DNA of 64,000 bases from Anaerobutyricum hallii (lineage in GTDB: Bacteria; Bacillota; Clostridia; Lachnospirales; Lachnospiraceae): positions 2,451,001-2,515,000 of the forward strand of contig NZ_LT907978.1 in the NCBI RefSeq assembly GCF_900209925.1. Direction: 5' to 3'. Of this stretch, positions 43,542-53,687 are shown in pieces. Under the pieces are notes generated by a model. That model worked only from the letters and a program-made list of their open reading frames with translations, ran no database searches and was not told the origin of the DNA. The position numbers were made by a program, and so were the translations under genes. Each line of letters opens with the position of its first letter. Positions within the stretch are counted from its first letter, which is position 1.

Positions 43542-44417
43542 TTATTCTTTTGCCTGCTTTTCCATCTGCCATACTGCCAGAGCAATGAAGGCAATTCCCA
43601 TAAGAATACACACGATACTTGCTGCCTTATAAAATAAAAAAGAAAATGTCTGTGTAGAACTGTCTATTCCGATTCTTCCACAGTAAAGATTCATCAGTCC
43701 GCTGTCTCCTGTAATGTTTCCATAATATCCCATATATGCTGCCAGAGGATTCAGCAAACTAAAAAGCATACATAAATTAATAGCGATCGGTGCAAGACTT
43801 TCTGCTCCTGTTACTGAAATCGAAAATGACCGTATTATTTCCGTTGCTAAAACTGTTCCTAAAACAAACATTGCTTCGATTGCTGTATTCTGTGCAAATG
43901 CCCAGATTCCTTTTTTGCAGTAACTGAATGAAAAAACAGAGATTGATGCACTCCAAAAAGTGCAGATCAGCATCATGATTCCAAGGCGTAGGATTTTTCG
44001 CCATGGTAAGCCACTGTAGATGCAGGACAGAGAAATAATCGGAAGGCTTGATACAAAGAGCATCATATATATGGCAATAATTACAGAAACTCTTGCGATT
44101 ACAAATTGTTTGGAAGAACCTGGTATCATAGCGAATTCCTCTAACATATGCTTTTCTCTGTCTGTCGCATAGAATCCCCACACAGAAAACGGCATCAAAA
44201 CAAAAATCATACCAATCTGAAAAGTGCTTATGATCAAAAACTGATACAGATAAGAAGAGGTATTATAGGAATAGCCTTCCTGTAAAGATTCTGCATTAAA
44301 AAACATAAATAAAATTGTGATAAATGCAAGAATTGCATTATAAAAAATAATGATCATCGGAAGACGGACATTTCTTCCTTCTTTTAACCATTCTACTTTT
44401 AAAAAGGGATTTAGCAT
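43542..44417 (-). CDS. ABC transporter permease subunit
   Basis: A 291-aa polytopic protein with about six membrane segments, starting MLNPFLKVEWLKEGRNVRLP. It has the opening and hydrophobic pattern of ABC-2 type exporters. It is the last gene of the five-gene operon beginning with the response regulator, six bases after the ATPase gene. The substrate is unknown. Confidence 0.75.
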   Translation of the reverse strand: MLNPFLKVEWLKEGRNVRLPMIIIFYNAILAFITILFMFFNAESLQEGYSYNTSSYLYQFLIISTFQIGMIFVLMPFSVWGFYATDREKHMLEEFAMIPGSSKQFVIARVSVIIAIYMMLFVSSLPIISLSCIYSGLPWRKILRLGIMMLICTFWSASISVFSFSYCKKGIWAFAQNTAIEAMFVLGTVLATEIIRSFSISVTGAESLAPIAINLCMLFSLLNPLAAYMGYYGNITGDSGLMNLYCGRIGIDSSTQTFSFLFYKAASIVCILMGIAFIALAVWQMEKQAKE

Positions 44418-44423
44418 AAGCTC

Positions 44424-45329
44424 TTACCTCCGGAAAATTTCTTCTATATTAGCCAGATCCCGCATGTAATTGTGAATTAATGCACCGGATGCAACTAAAT
44501 CAGTCAGAAGCTCTGCTTCTTCTTTCTCTCCGCCGTTAAACCGGAAAATGACATCATCTCCGTCAACCGTCACCCTGTCAACCAGATGATTTTCTTTTAA
44601 TACTTCCAGTGCTTTTTCCATCTGGGCTAAAATATGCATCCGCACTGGACTTTTACATAATGCTTCTGCGTATACTTCTTCCACCGGTCCAAAGGTCAGG
44701 TTCTTTCCTTCTTCTATTACAACAACATCTGTAATAAAACCCATCATTTCGGGATACATGGATGTGTTGATTATCATGGATGTTCCTTTTTCATGCAGAC
44801 TCAGCAAAATTCCTATCATCTTTTTTCTTGCTGTAACACTCATATTGTCAAAAGGGTCATCCATTAAGAGCCATTCCGGTTCCTGCAAGATTGCCTTTCC
44901 CAGATATAAAAATGGAAAGATATCTATTGGAAGTTCTCCGATAAATGTTTGTTTATACTGGGTCATCTCAAGCATCTCAAGAACTTCTTCAATCCGCCTG
45001 CTCCGGTAACGTCCTCCTACTTTATACAAAGATAAAAATAACTCATAGTACTCTTCCACCTTCAGAAGATTATAAAAGCCATATTCTTTTGACATATATC
45101 CAAAATTACAATAAGCATTCCTGCCTTCTTCATAAATAGAGATGCCATCCATATAAATCTGTCCTTCTTCCGGCTTTTCTCCACCGGAAGCTACCTTTAG
45201 AAGCATGGATTTCGCTTCTTTATCCTCTCCAAGCAATGCCAGTATCACTCCATCCGGGGCTTTGAGATTGAAATGATCTAATACTTTTTCCCCTTTTCTG
45301 TAAATAGAAATATTTTGAAAATCCAGCAT
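44424..45329 (-). CDS. Degenerate ABC transporter ATPase subunit
   Basis: A 301-aa protein with ABC ATPase architecture but altered motifs. The Walker A region reads LLGEDKEAKSMLLKVASGGE, lacking the usual second and third glycines though Lys-Ser is kept. No LSGGQ signature precedes the Walker B-like EWLLMDDPFDNM, where the catalytic Glu is Asp-Pro (DDPFD). It is probably weakly active or a structural partner. It lies between a large membrane protein and the permease in the operon. Confidence 0.78.
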   Translation of the reverse strand: MLDFQNISIYRKGEKVLDHFNLKAPDGVILALLGEDKEAKSMLLKVASGGEKPEEGQIYMDGISIYEEGRNAYCNFGYMSKEYGFYNLLKVEEYYELFLSLYKVGGRYRSRRIEEVLEMLEMTQYKQTFIGELPIDIFPFLYLGKAILQEPEWLLMDDPFDNMSVTARKKMIGILLSLHEKGTSMIINTSMYPEMMGFITDVVVIEEGKNLTFGPVEEVYAEALCKSPVRMHILAQMEKALEVLKENHLVDRVTVDGDDVIFRFNGGEKEEAELLTDLVASGALIHNYMRDLANIEEIFRR

Positions 45330-45342
45330 TCTTCTCCCCCTG

Positions 45343-47769
45343 TTATTCTTTATAAATTAACGAAATCACCGGTGCAGTCGTATACTCATTGCTTTCTTTT
45401 AACTGATACGTAATCATCATTTCACCGGAATCTGATAAATACGATTCGAGAGCCTCCTCATACAGGCAATCACCTGCAGATGTAAAAATCCTGTCTTTCT
45501 TTTTTGTACGGTAATTATAGGCATAAATCTTGCCGGTGAAATTATCCTTGTTTCTCACAAGCGCCTGTATCTCCTCTTTTCGGTCAAAGATATACGTCGC
45601 TTCTGTCTTTTTTTCATCTAATGTATCTTCTTCAATCGCCAGACCTTCTTCTTTTTGTTCCAGACAGGATATATTAATATTCAAAATCTTCTCACCGCTA
45701 TTCTTCTCCTTTATAGGAAAGTGGTTAACTAGCATTGTGACATGATTTTTCAAGACATTTTTATCTGAAAAAAGCTTGAAATCATTTTCATTTGTAATAC
45801 CAACAATGAGCAGTTCATTTTGTGACTTTTCTGTATTCATATAGGTCTGCTGAATATATTCCATCAGATTCCCTGTTACCGTATTTTCATTATCTGTTCC
45901 AAAAACTGTATTTTCTTCATCATAACGATTCCAGCACTTCACCATACTTTCAGAAACAGAAACCTGCTGCCCTGCCTTTATATTCTTAAGAATCACATAT
46001 TGATTGTCCCGCATTAAAATAACTCTGGAAAAATTATTTGCAGAAATATTTGTAATATCTCCGGAAAATGCAGTATATGTTCCGGTCAGATTCTGACGAA
46101 ACACTTCTTTTTCTGAATGTTCACCGACATCTCCTGATAATTTTAAAACTCTTGAACTTCCCGGCACACTTTCTTCAAAAGCAATATCAAATCCTTTCTT
46201 TGTATTGTTTATCGTAACGTCCTCGCCAGAAGTTTTTACATTCTTTCCAATAATCGTCCGATAATTATAATCTACCGGAACTACAGAAGTAACGGATGGA
46301 AGCAGATTCACACTTGCTTCTTCTCCCTCGTTTGTCTGATAAAGAAAGTAAATGGTTTCCTGTTGCTTTTCACTATCCCTTACTCTTAACGCAGAAAAAG
46401 CACTGTCATTGTTCCCAGTCATTCCTCTTGAGCGCACAAGCATACCTGCTGTAAAGCATATTGCCAGAACAGGAACGACAATCCAGATGTACTCTCTCTT
46501 TTTAATCTTTCTGAGATAATAATAGGCAATCATTACAAGCATTAAAATATAACAAATAAAGAAAACGCCATAATAAAATGTATTCGGTAACTGTGACTTC
46601 ATAAAGGCATACAAAGATTTCTTTACATACCAAAGACTCGTATCACTGCTTTCCATTTCGTTATCTTTTTCCAGAAAATGTGTCATTACAGTAGAAGTCA
46701 TCTTATCTCTTCCACTCCACTGCAAATAAGAAGTGTTACTAAGACTGAAACGAAGTACCGATACCCTTCCTGCCCCAACCACTGCTGTATATGCAATCGC
46801 TGGATTAAGATTTTTATAGGAATTCCAGGTGTATTTTTTTGAAAACTCCAACGTACTCATAAGAATCGAAAGCTCCTGCCCACTCTCTTCTCCTTCCAGA
46901 TCAGGCAGAGTAGAAACTTCGACTCCTTCCTGTACGATACCAAAATTCTTTCCGATTCCTTCTAATGAATCTTTAGAGCCTTCCTGCTGGCTTCCTCCCG
47001 TAAGGAGCAGCTTCCCTCCTGACTTTTTAACCCACTTTCTAAGGGCGCGCTTCTGTTCCTTAGATAACTGTCCGGTATCAAACGAATCAATGATGATTCC
47101 ATCCAGCCCTTGAAAAGCTTCTACACTTTGTGGAAAGCTTTTTCTTGAAAAGGTAATCATCCTGATGTCTTCTTCGCTCTCTTCTCCAACTTCTATACTG
47201 TTTAAATAAGATAACTGTCTCGACTGGCTACTCAACACACCGATCAGGCTTTCGCTCTGCCCGCTACTTTCCTCTTCTTTATTCTTCTTATCAGAAAAAG
47301 AAACATTCTCTGACAACTGTGTTACCCCAAAGGAATCCTTGATTTCAAAACAGATCACCGATGGATTCCCAAGCTGCGGAACATTCAACGTAATGGTCTG
47401 TTCTTCTGAGCGCTGGCACCTGATCGCCGATTGATAGGCAATTCCTTTTCCGTTCTCTCCCGGAAGTGTAACTTTCATTACGCCGGCAAAGCTCTTATCT
47501 GTAGAACGAATCTTTAATGTGACTGGCATTTCCTTATCTCTGGCAACATATCCCGCCACACCAAAAACAACACTTCCGGTACAGTTCTCTGTCTTAAACT
47601 TGTAACAATATCCATTCGTACCTTCTAATGTCTTCTTATCCCATTCTACGACTATCTTTTGTCCCCGCTGCTGATGCCGACATCCGTAAAACCAGAAAAC
47701 AACGGAACACAGAAGTAAAAGAAGTAATATTATAATTTTTTTGTAAGTACGGAATAAATCATTAATCAT
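45343..47769 (-). CDS. Large membrane protein of an ABC/two-component operon
   Basis: An 808-aa protein. An N-terminal membrane helix (IIILLLLLLCSVVFWFYGC), an outer domain, a glutamine-amidotransferase-like segment (IIIDSFDTGQLSKEQKRALR then KWVKKSGGKLLLTGG), and two close central membrane helices (YYGVFFICYILMLVMIAYYY and WIVVPVLAICFTAGM) precede a second outer domain. The layout recalls proteins of gliding/ABC-associated loci with a DUF4350-like domain. It probably acts with the adjacent ABC proteins at the envelope. Confidence 0.65.
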   Translation of the reverse strand: MINDLFRTYKKIIILLLLLLCSVVFWFYGCRHQQRGQKIVVEWDKKTLEGTNGYCYKFKTENCTGSVVFGVAGYVARDKEMPVTLKIRSTDKSFAGVMKVTLPGENGKGIAYQSAIRCQRSEEQTITLNVPQLGNPSVICFEIKDSFGVTQLSENVSFSDKKNKEEESSGQSESLIGVLSSQSRQLSYLNSIEVGEESEEDIRMITFSRKSFPQSVEAFQGLDGIIIDSFDTGQLSKEQKRALRKWVKKSGGKLLLTGGSQQEGSKDSLEGIGKNFGIVQEGVEVSTLPDLEGEESGQELSILMSTLEFSKKYTWNSYKNLNPAIAYTAVVGAGRVSVLRFSLSNTSYLQWSGRDKMTSTVMTHFLEKDNEMESSDTSLWYVKKSLYAFMKSQLPNTFYYGVFFICYILMLVMIAYYYLRKIKKREYIWIVVPVLAICFTAGMLVRSRGMTGNNDSAFSALRVRDSEKQQETIYFLYQTNEGEEASVNLLPSVTSVVPVDYNYRTIIGKNVKTSGEDVTINNTKKGFDIAFEESVPGSSRVLKLSGDVGEHSEKEVFRQNLTGTYTAFSGDITNISANNFSRVILMRDNQYVILKNIKAGQQVSVSESMVKCWNRYDEENTVFGTDNENTVTGNLMEYIQQTYMNTEKSQNELLIVGITNENDFKLFSDKNVLKNHVTMLVNHFPIKEKNSGEKILNINISCLEQKEEGLAIEEDTLDEKKTEATYIFDRKEEIQALVRNKDNFTGKIYAYNYRTKKKDRIFTSAGDCLYEEALESYLSDSGEMMITYQLKESNEYTTAPVISLIYKE

Positions 47770-47793
47770 ACTTCATTCCTCGTATCTTTTCTG

Positions 47794-48954
47794 TTATTTT
47801 CCGGCTTTTGGTACATGCGCCTGCACGACCGGAAGCTCAATCTGAAATCTGGTTCCGGATTCATCACTTGTTGCCCATATTTCTCCCTCATGAAGATTCA
47901 CAATATTTTTGGCTATCGCAAGTCCAAGCCCGGTTCCGCCTGTTTTTAAGGATCTTGAATTCTCTACTCTGTAAAACTTATCAAAAATCTTATCCAGATC
48001 TTCTGCCGGAATAATCTTTCCGTAATTAACGATCGCTACAAATGCCATCTTATCTTTTAGCCCGGTATGCACTTCTACAAGCTTTCCATCTACTCCATAC
48101 TTAATTGCATTTGAAATCAGATTACCGATCGCTCTTGCAAGAAGCTCGCCGTTTCCCTCAATATTGAGTGCCCCTTCATAAAAGTCTGTGCGGCACTCTA
48201 ACTTATGGTCCATAAAGCTTGGATAAAATTCATCTACTAACTGCGGAACAAAGAGATTCAGATCAAGAATCTCTTTCTTTATCTTTACTTTGTTTTTATC
48301 GTATCTTGTATAATCAAATAAATCTTTTACAAGTGTCTCTAACTGCTTTGCTTTCGATGATACGATTCCAAGATACTTCTGCTTTTGTTCTTCCGTAAGA
48401 AAGTCTCCTTGTGTAAGGAGATCAAGATAACCAAGTATCGATGTAAGCGGTGTCCTAAGATCATGTGCTACATTGGTAATCAGTTCATCTTTCGTCTTCT
48501 CTACTGCTTTCTGGGATTCCATCGTTTCATACAGGTTCTGTCGCATCTCATTAATCGAAGCAGCGATTTCTGAGAACTCATCCTCTCCCTGCACAGGAAT
48601 CTCTTCCATCAGATCTCCCGACTTCATCCGCTCTACGCCACTGATGATCTCCCTGACATACATAACGAACTTATTCGATATCAAAATAAAATAAATAACC
48701 AGAAGCAATATGGTAAATATTACGATCACCCAGGCATCAAGCGCCACAGACTGTGACATCGTAAATGTTCCTAAACTCATCTTTCCCTGCCCGGATGCTC
48801 CCCACACTTTCTTATATTCGCCAGCTATGATCTCCGTCTCATACAAATAGATTCCCATGAATATGAGGCCTTCCGTTGCAATTGTTGCAAGAAGACTTAA
48901 AAACATGTACATAATCATCTTAAAACGAAAGCTTTTAAATCGCTTAACCTTCAA
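47794..48954 (-). CDS. Sensor histidine kinase
   Basis: A 386-aa kinase. Two membrane segments (around 12-34 and 75-95), HAMP (KFVMYVREIISGVERMKSGD), HisKA with AHDLRTPLTSILGYLD (phospho-His), and a HATPase_c with the N box GNLISNAIKYG and GTGLGLAIAKNIV. It resembles the VanS/cell-envelope group. It overlaps the upstream response-regulator gene by 11 bp and heads the operon with the ABC-related genes. Confidence 0.92.
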   Translation of the reverse strand: MKVKRFKSFRFKMIMYMFLSLLATIATEGLIFMGIYLYETEIIAGEYKKVWGASGQGKMSLGTFTMSQSVALDAWVIVIFTILLLVIYFILISNKFVMYVREIISGVERMKSGDLMEEIPVQGEDEFSEIAASINEMRQNLYETMESQKAVEKTKDELITNVAHDLRTPLTSILGYLDLLTQGDFLTEEQKQKYLGIVSSKAKQLETLVKDLFDYTRYDKNKVKIKKEILDLNLFVPQLVDEFYPSFMDHKLECRTDFYEGALNIEGNGELLARAIGNLISNAIKYGVDGKLVEVHTGLKDKMAFVAIVNYGKIIPAEDLDKIFDKFYRVENSRSLKTGGTGLGLAIAKNIVNLHEGEIWATSDESGTRFQIELPVVQAHVPKAGK

Positions 48955-49654
48955 TTTTGTAGCCTACCCCCCATACTGTTTTTAAAATCTTCGGACTTCT
49001 GGAATTATCTTCAATCTTCTCACGTAATCTTCGTATATGAACCATTACCGTATTATTCACTTCATAAACTTTCTCGTTCCATACCTTTTCAAAAATCTCA
49101 TCCGTACTGAATACTCTGTCCCTGTTCGATGCTAATAAATATAAAATATCGAATTCAATCGGTGTCAGTGCAATTTCTTTTCCGTTCTTTTTCACTACGT
49201 GCGCTGCCTTGTTGATCGTAAGATCCTGAATCTCGATCTCATCCTTCCCGGCCGCTTCCTGCTCTTCTCCTAACTGTATTGTCGTATAGCGCTTCATCTG
49301 CGACTTTACTCTTGCAAGAAGCTCTAACGGATGAAATGGCTTCGTAAGGTAATCATCTGCGCCCGTACCAAAGCCAACAATCTTATCCATATCTTCCGCC
49401 TTAGCTGATAAAATAAGAATCGGGATATTACTGGTCTTTCTAATCTCACGACACACTTCTAATCCGTCAATTCCCGGCATCATAATATCAAGAATAAGCA
49501 TACGAACCTCCGGATGCTGCTTCAGTGTTTCTAAACACTGTTCCCCATCTGATGCCTTTAATACCTGATATCCATCATTCACCAGATAAATCTCCACGAG
49601 ATCCGCAATCTCTTTATCATCATCTACTACGAGAATACTAGCATTCTTTTCCAT
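48944..49654 (-). CDS. Response regulator, OmpR/PhoB family
   Basis: A 236-aa regulator. Receiver domain with acidic pocket (LVVDDDKEIADLVEIYL), phospho-Asp in LILDIMMPGIDGLEVC and Lys in DYLTKPFHPLELLARV. The C-terminal winged helix (LTPIEFDILYLLASNRDRVF and NTVMVHIRRLREKIEDNS) binds DNA. Partner of the downstream kinase; it may control the same operon. Confidence 0.94.
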   Translation of the reverse strand: MEKNASILVVDDDKEIADLVEIYLVNDGYQVLKASDGEQCLETLKQHPEVRMLILDIMMPGIDGLEVCREIRKTSNIPILILSAKAEDMDKIVGFGTGADDYLTKPFHPLELLARVKSQMKRYTTIQLGEEQEAAGKDEIEIQDLTINKAAHVVKKNGKEIALTPIEFDILYLLASNRDRVFSTDEIFEKVWNEKVYEVNNTVMVHIRRLREKIEDNSRSPKILKTVWGVGYKIEG

Positions 49655-49755
49655 ACATTTGCCCTTCCTTTATGTTTTTATTAAAATTCTGCATAACATT
49701 GAATGGTTACATTTTACCATAAAACTACTCTAAAAGTCCTTACAAACTTCTTACC

Positions 49756-49784
49756 TTGACATTTTTCACCTTATTTGCTAGAAT
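49756..49784 (+). promoter_or_regulatory. rnpB promoter
   Basis: TTGACA (49756-49761) and TAGAAT (49779-49784) are 17 bp apart and lie about 35 bp before the predicted 5' end of RNase P RNA. Confidence 0.85.
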
Positions 49785-49820
49785 GATGAGCGATGCTTTG
49801 CATCTTATATTTGTTTGTAA

Positions 49821-50164
49821 GAGTCGGATAAATGATCGCTTCCCTTCGTTACCGAAAGGTCTGGGAAGAGGAAAGTCCGGGCTTCACAGGGCAGGGTGCC
49901 GGATAACGTCCGGTGGAGGTGACTCCAAAGATAGTGCAACAGAGATATACCGCTGGCTTATGCCAGTAAGGGTGGAAAGGCGGGGTAAGAGCCCACCGAT
50001 TCTCTGGTAACAGAGAATGCCATGTAAACCTCACCCGAAGCAAGACCGAATGTAAAACGATAATCTGGCCCGGATTGTTTTCAGGTGGGTCGCTAGAGGC
50101 TGCTGGCAACAGCAGAAGTAGACAGATGATCATTCACGACATAACCCGGCTTATCGTCCGGCTC
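49821..50164 (+). ncRNA. rnpB: RNase P RNA
   Basis: All universal blocks are present in order: GAGGAAAGTCCGGGC, ACAGAGATATACCGC, GGTAAGAGCCCACC, CTCACCCGAAGCAAGACC, GGTGGGTCGCT and the closing CATAACCCGGCTTATC. The termini pair as P1 (GAGTCGGATAA with TTATCGTCCGGCTC), and five T follow, giving a terminator. The layout fits class A, as in Clostridia. The ORFs overlapping it are shadows. Confidence 0.96.
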
Positions 50165-50689
50165 TTTTTAACAAGTAAATTTCACAGACTATGATGCGCG
50201 CAGCTTTTAGTTCTGTATAACGAAAAAGATTTTTTTATATAACATGAATCGTGCCTGTTGAAAAACATCTGCCGAAATATCTCTTCGGATTCGGACAAAA
50301 AACGTGTCCGCCCCGATAGAGATATTTCGGCAGATGTTTTTCAAATGTCAGATTCATTGTTATATAAAAAATTCTTTTTCTTTTGTAGGCTATGTGCTGC
50401 GCTTCACTATTTTTTATGTCAAAACTTTAAGTGTTATTAAAAAGAGACGAGTGCGACTTGGAGTTTTATATGAAATACTCTTCTTTTCTCGTAGACTTTG
50501 TGCTGTGCTCTGTTACTTTAATAAACGATGGTATTTATTTAGAAAATGCTGTATAAAAGAGCCTGTGGGAGAGAAATGAAATCTTCGGAGCCCTCCCCTT
50601 TTCTCCCCCTAAAATCTGAAATAGAAATCCTCCGAGAATTCTTTTTGCAGGTTGCCAACGAACAGACCCCCGAAAACTTTCAAAATCCC
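50165..50689. other. 525-bp gene-free stretch between rnpB and metA
   Basis: It holds the long stem-loop at 50222-50380, then two imperfect direct repeats (50371-50416 and 50477-50522, sharing CTTTTGTAGGCTATGTGCTG versus CTTTTCTCGTAGACTTTGTG). No convincing ORF is seen. Confidence 0.65.
50222..50380. repeat. 159-bp stem-loop
   Basis: Outer arms (GAAAAAGA..., ATATAACATGAATC against GATTCATTGTTATAT) continue into a perfect inner stem TTGAAAAACATCTGCC plus GAAATATCTC with its complement, closed by a GGACA/TGTCC hairpin. The whole element can form one nearly continuous hairpin. Confidence 0.85.
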
Positions 50690-51619
50690 CTATTTCAGAT
50701 TCTGAATCTCTAATGGATCATAAGTTGTCATCTGGTATACATAGTAGTTAAGCCAGTTCGTATACAACGTATTGGCATGGCATCTCCATGACTTTACCGG
50801 TCCTAATTCCGGCTTATCATCCTTGTAATAACGTTTTGGGAACGGAACATTATCCATTCCTTTTGCCAGATCTCTCTTATACTCCCCGTCAAGTGTCATA
50901 ACGTCGTATTCAGGATGTCCGGTTACAAAAATCTGTCGTCCTTCTTTTGCTATGATAATAAAAGGACCTGCTTCTTCGGAATCTGCCAGAATCGTCAGTT
51001 CCGGATTCTTCTCCACATCTTCTCTGACAATCCTGGAATGTCTGGAATGTGGTGCATTAAATACATCATCAAATCCCCGGACAAGAGGAGTCTTTCTGTG
51101 AATTGTACGATGTTCGAAAATTCCAAATATCTTTTCATCTAACAGTTCCTTACGCACACCATAATGATAGTAAAGACCTGCCTGCGCTGCCCAGCAGATG
51201 TGGAAGGTTGAAGTGACATGTGTTTTAGACCACTCCATAATTTCCACTAACTCCGGCCAGTAATCTACTTCTTCAAAATCCAGTGTTTCTACAGGTGCTC
51301 CTGTAATAAGTAATCCATCAAAATACTGCTGTTTGATTTCAGGAAAAATCGTATAAAAAGTTTCCATATGGGTTCTGGATTCATTCTGCGCATTATGTGT
51401 TTCTGTTTTTAAAAAGGTAATGTCAACCTGTAACGGTGTATTCGAAAGACTCCGTAACAGTTGAAGCTCTGTTTCCTGCTTTGTAGGCATCAGATTCATG
51501 ATAATAATTTTTAATGGACGGATATCCTGTTTTAAAGAACGTTCATAATCCATTACGAAAATATTTTCATGTTCCAGTATTTTTTTTGCCGGCAAATCAG
51601 TATTTATTCTGATTGGCAT
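50690..51619 (-). CDS. metA: Homoserine O-acetyltransferase (MetA family)
   Basis: A 309-aa MetA. It has FHICWAAQAGLYYHYG (Cys nucleophile), the EHRTIHRKTPLVRGFDD segment and FVTGHPEYD. The residue after GAPV in ITGAPVETLDFEEVDYW is Glu, which in characterised members marks acetyl-CoA rather than succinyl-CoA use. It activates homoserine for methionine synthesis. I see no SAM or T-box riboswitch in the 100 bp upstream. Confidence 0.93.
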   Translation of the reverse strand: MPIRINTDLPAKKILEHENIFVMDYERSLKQDIRPLKIIIMNLMPTKQETELQLLRSLSNTPLQVDITFLKTETHNAQNESRTHMETFYTIFPEIKQQYFDGLLITGAPVETLDFEEVDYWPELVEIMEWSKTHVTSTFHICWAAQAGLYYHYGVRKELLDEKIFGIFEHRTIHRKTPLVRGFDDVFNAPHSRHSRIVREDVEKNPELTILADSEEAGPFIIIAKEGRQIFVTGHPEYDVMTLDGEYKRDLAKGMDNVPFPKRYYKDDKPELGPVKSWRCHANTLYTNWLNYYVYQMTTYDPLEIQNLK

Positions 51620-51719
51620 ATATTTTCATCTCTTTTCTATTATTGTTTCAACCCGCTACTGCCGCTAAGTCTCTTTTTTGTAAAACATTCTATTGTTATT
51701 TCATCATTTTTAATCTTTG

Positions 51720-53687
51720 TCAATTATTATCAATCATCGAAAGAAATTCTTCTTCTGTAATCACAGGTATTCCAAGTTCTTTCGCTTTCTTATTCTTACT
51801 TGAAGAAGACATCGTATCGTTATTGATAAGATAATCTGTCTTTTTAGAAACAGAACCTGTCACTTTGCCTCCAAGGCTTTCGATCTTCTCTTTTAATTCC
51901 TTTCGGTTTGTGAAGTGCTCTACCGTTCCGGTAATAACAAATGTCTTATCTAAAAGGCTCTGTGCCGATTCTCCTTCTGCTGATATATTCTCCACTTCAA
52001 AATGCAAATATGGCAGCAGCTTTTCAAGGAGCTTCTGGTTATGGATATTATCAAAGTAATCTCTTACACTTGCTGCGATCACTTCTCCGATTCCATCGAT
52101 CTGTGTCATCTCTTCTACGGATGCTCCTCGGAGATTCTCTAACGAATTGCCAAAATGACGGCATAAAAGCTTCGCATTTGAACTTCCAACGTTAAGAATT
52201 CCGATTCCGTAAACAAAACGGAATAACTGTGTCTCTCTTGACTTTTCAATAGACTGTATTAAATTATTATACGACTTCTCACCAAATCCGTCCATAGCAA
52301 TAATCTGCTCTTTATATTGTTCTAAAGTGTACAGGTCATTCAATTCAGACAAAAATCCCTGCTCGATCATCTTCATCAATGTTGCTTCTGACAATCCTTC
52401 AATATCCATCGCATCACGACTCACATAATGAGAAAAGAGCTTTACTTTCTTTGCGCTACAATACGGATTCACACAGTATAACGTCTTCACATCATTCTCA
52501 ATCCGCACTTCTGTCGCACCACCACAGGCAGGACAATGGGCAATCGGACTGCATGTTCCACTTCTCGTCAGATTCTCAGCAATCTGAGGGATAATCATAT
52601 TGGCCTTATAAACTTTGATATGATCATTCTCTCCAAGCTCCAGTCCTTCCATAATGCTGATATTATGAAGGCTCGCACGACTGACTGTCGTTCCCTCAAG
52701 TTCCACCGGCTCAAAAACCGCAATCGGGTTAATCAGCCCTGTTCTTGACGGACTCCACTCAATGTGTAAAAGCTTTGTCTCTGCCTCCTCATCTGCCCAT
52801 TTAAACGCAATAGCATTACGAGGAAACTTTGCCGTTCTTCCAAGAGAATTCCCGTAGGCAATATCATCATAAATAAGAACCAGTCCATCCGAAGGGAAAT
52901 CATTTTCTACGATTTTTTCTGAAAACTGCTGAACTTCTCCGATAATATTTTCTCTTGTCACTCTCTTATACGGTACAATTTCAAAGCCGAGATCCTGTAC
53001 CCAGAGCATATTGCTTTCAACAGAATTCTCCAGCTCTCTTCCTTCTGCTTTTACAAGCGCAAATGCAAAGAAAAATACATTTCTTCTGGCTGTCACTTCA
53101 TTATTCAGCTGTCTTACAGAACCACTGCACAGATTACGTGGATTCTTGTAACGCGCATCAACATCTTCAATTCCTTCATTGATCTTTCGGAAATCCGAAT
53201 ACTTGATCACTGCCTCACCACGAAGAACGACCTCACCTGCAAACGGAATCCTTGCCGGAAGATTTTTAAATACTCTGGCATTATTCGTGATAACCTCACC
53301 TACAACACCATTCCCCCGCGTTACTGCCTTCTGCAAAATACCGTCACGATACGTAAGCACAACCGTAAGACCATCCATTTTCCAGGAAAGAAGCCCTTCC
53401 CTTTCACCTAACCAGTCTCGTAATGCTTCCGGGCTCTTTGTCTTATCTAAAGACAGCATCGGACTTTCATGTGTTTCTTTTTCGAGTTCACTAAGTACTT
53501 CATAGCCGACATTCTGTGTCGGAGACTGGCTCATAACAATACCAGTCTCTTTCTCTAACGCCTGCAGTTCATCATATAATTCATCGTATTCTTTATTGGA
53601 AAATACTTCCCGGTCTTCCTGATAGTATGCTCTAGAAGCCTTATTCAATACTTCTACAAGTTCTTTCATTCTTGCCTGCTTATCCAT
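51720..53687 (-). CDS. ligA: NAD-dependent DNA ligase
   Basis: A 655-aa LigA. The adenylation domain has the active-site Lys in LLSWKMDGLTVVLTYRDG, followed by the OB fold, the zinc finger (CPACGGATEVR ... LYCVNPYCSAKK), helix-hairpin-helix repeats (GFGEKSYNNLIQSI) and a C-terminal BRCT (DKTFVITGTVEHFTNRKELK). The ATG at 53687 follows AAGGGG; it overlaps the preceding gene by 8 bp. The Lys motif is WKMDG rather than the more common KxDG spacing with E (K-M-D-G is kept). Confidence 0.95.
   Translation of the reverse strand: MDKQARMKELVEVLNKASRAYYQEDREVFSNKEYDELYDELQALEKETGIVMSQSPTQNVGYEVLSELEKETHESPMLSLDKTKSPEALRDWLGEREGLLSWKMDGLTVVLTYRDGILQKAVTRGNGVVGEVITNNARVFKNLPARIPFAGEVVLRGEAVIKYSDFRKINEGIEDVDARYKNPRNLCSGSVRQLNNEVTARRNVFFFAFALVKAEGRELENSVESNMLWVQDLGFEIVPYKRVTRENIIGEVQQFSEKIVENDFPSDGLVLIYDDIAYGNSLGRTAKFPRNAIAFKWADEEAETKLLHIEWSPSRTGLINPIAVFEPVELEGTTVSRASLHNISIMEGLELGENDHIKVYKANMIIPQIAENLTRSGTCSPIAHCPACGGATEVRIENDVKTLYCVNPYCSAKKVKLFSHYVSRDAMDIEGLSEATLMKMIEQGFLSELNDLYTLEQYKEQIIAMDGFGEKSYNNLIQSIEKSRETQLFRFVYGIGILNVGSSNAKLLCRHFGNSLENLRGASVEEMTQIDGIGEVIAASVRDYFDNIHNQKLLEKLLPYLHFEVENISAEGESAQSLLDKTFVITGTVEHFTNRKELKEKIESLGGKVTGSVSKKTDYLINNDTMSSSSKNKKAKELGIPVITEEEFLSMIDNN

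Noticed and set aside
49756-50133. ORFs over the RNase P RNA
   Set aside because: The conserved RNA sequence blocks and P1 pairing fully explain this stretch.
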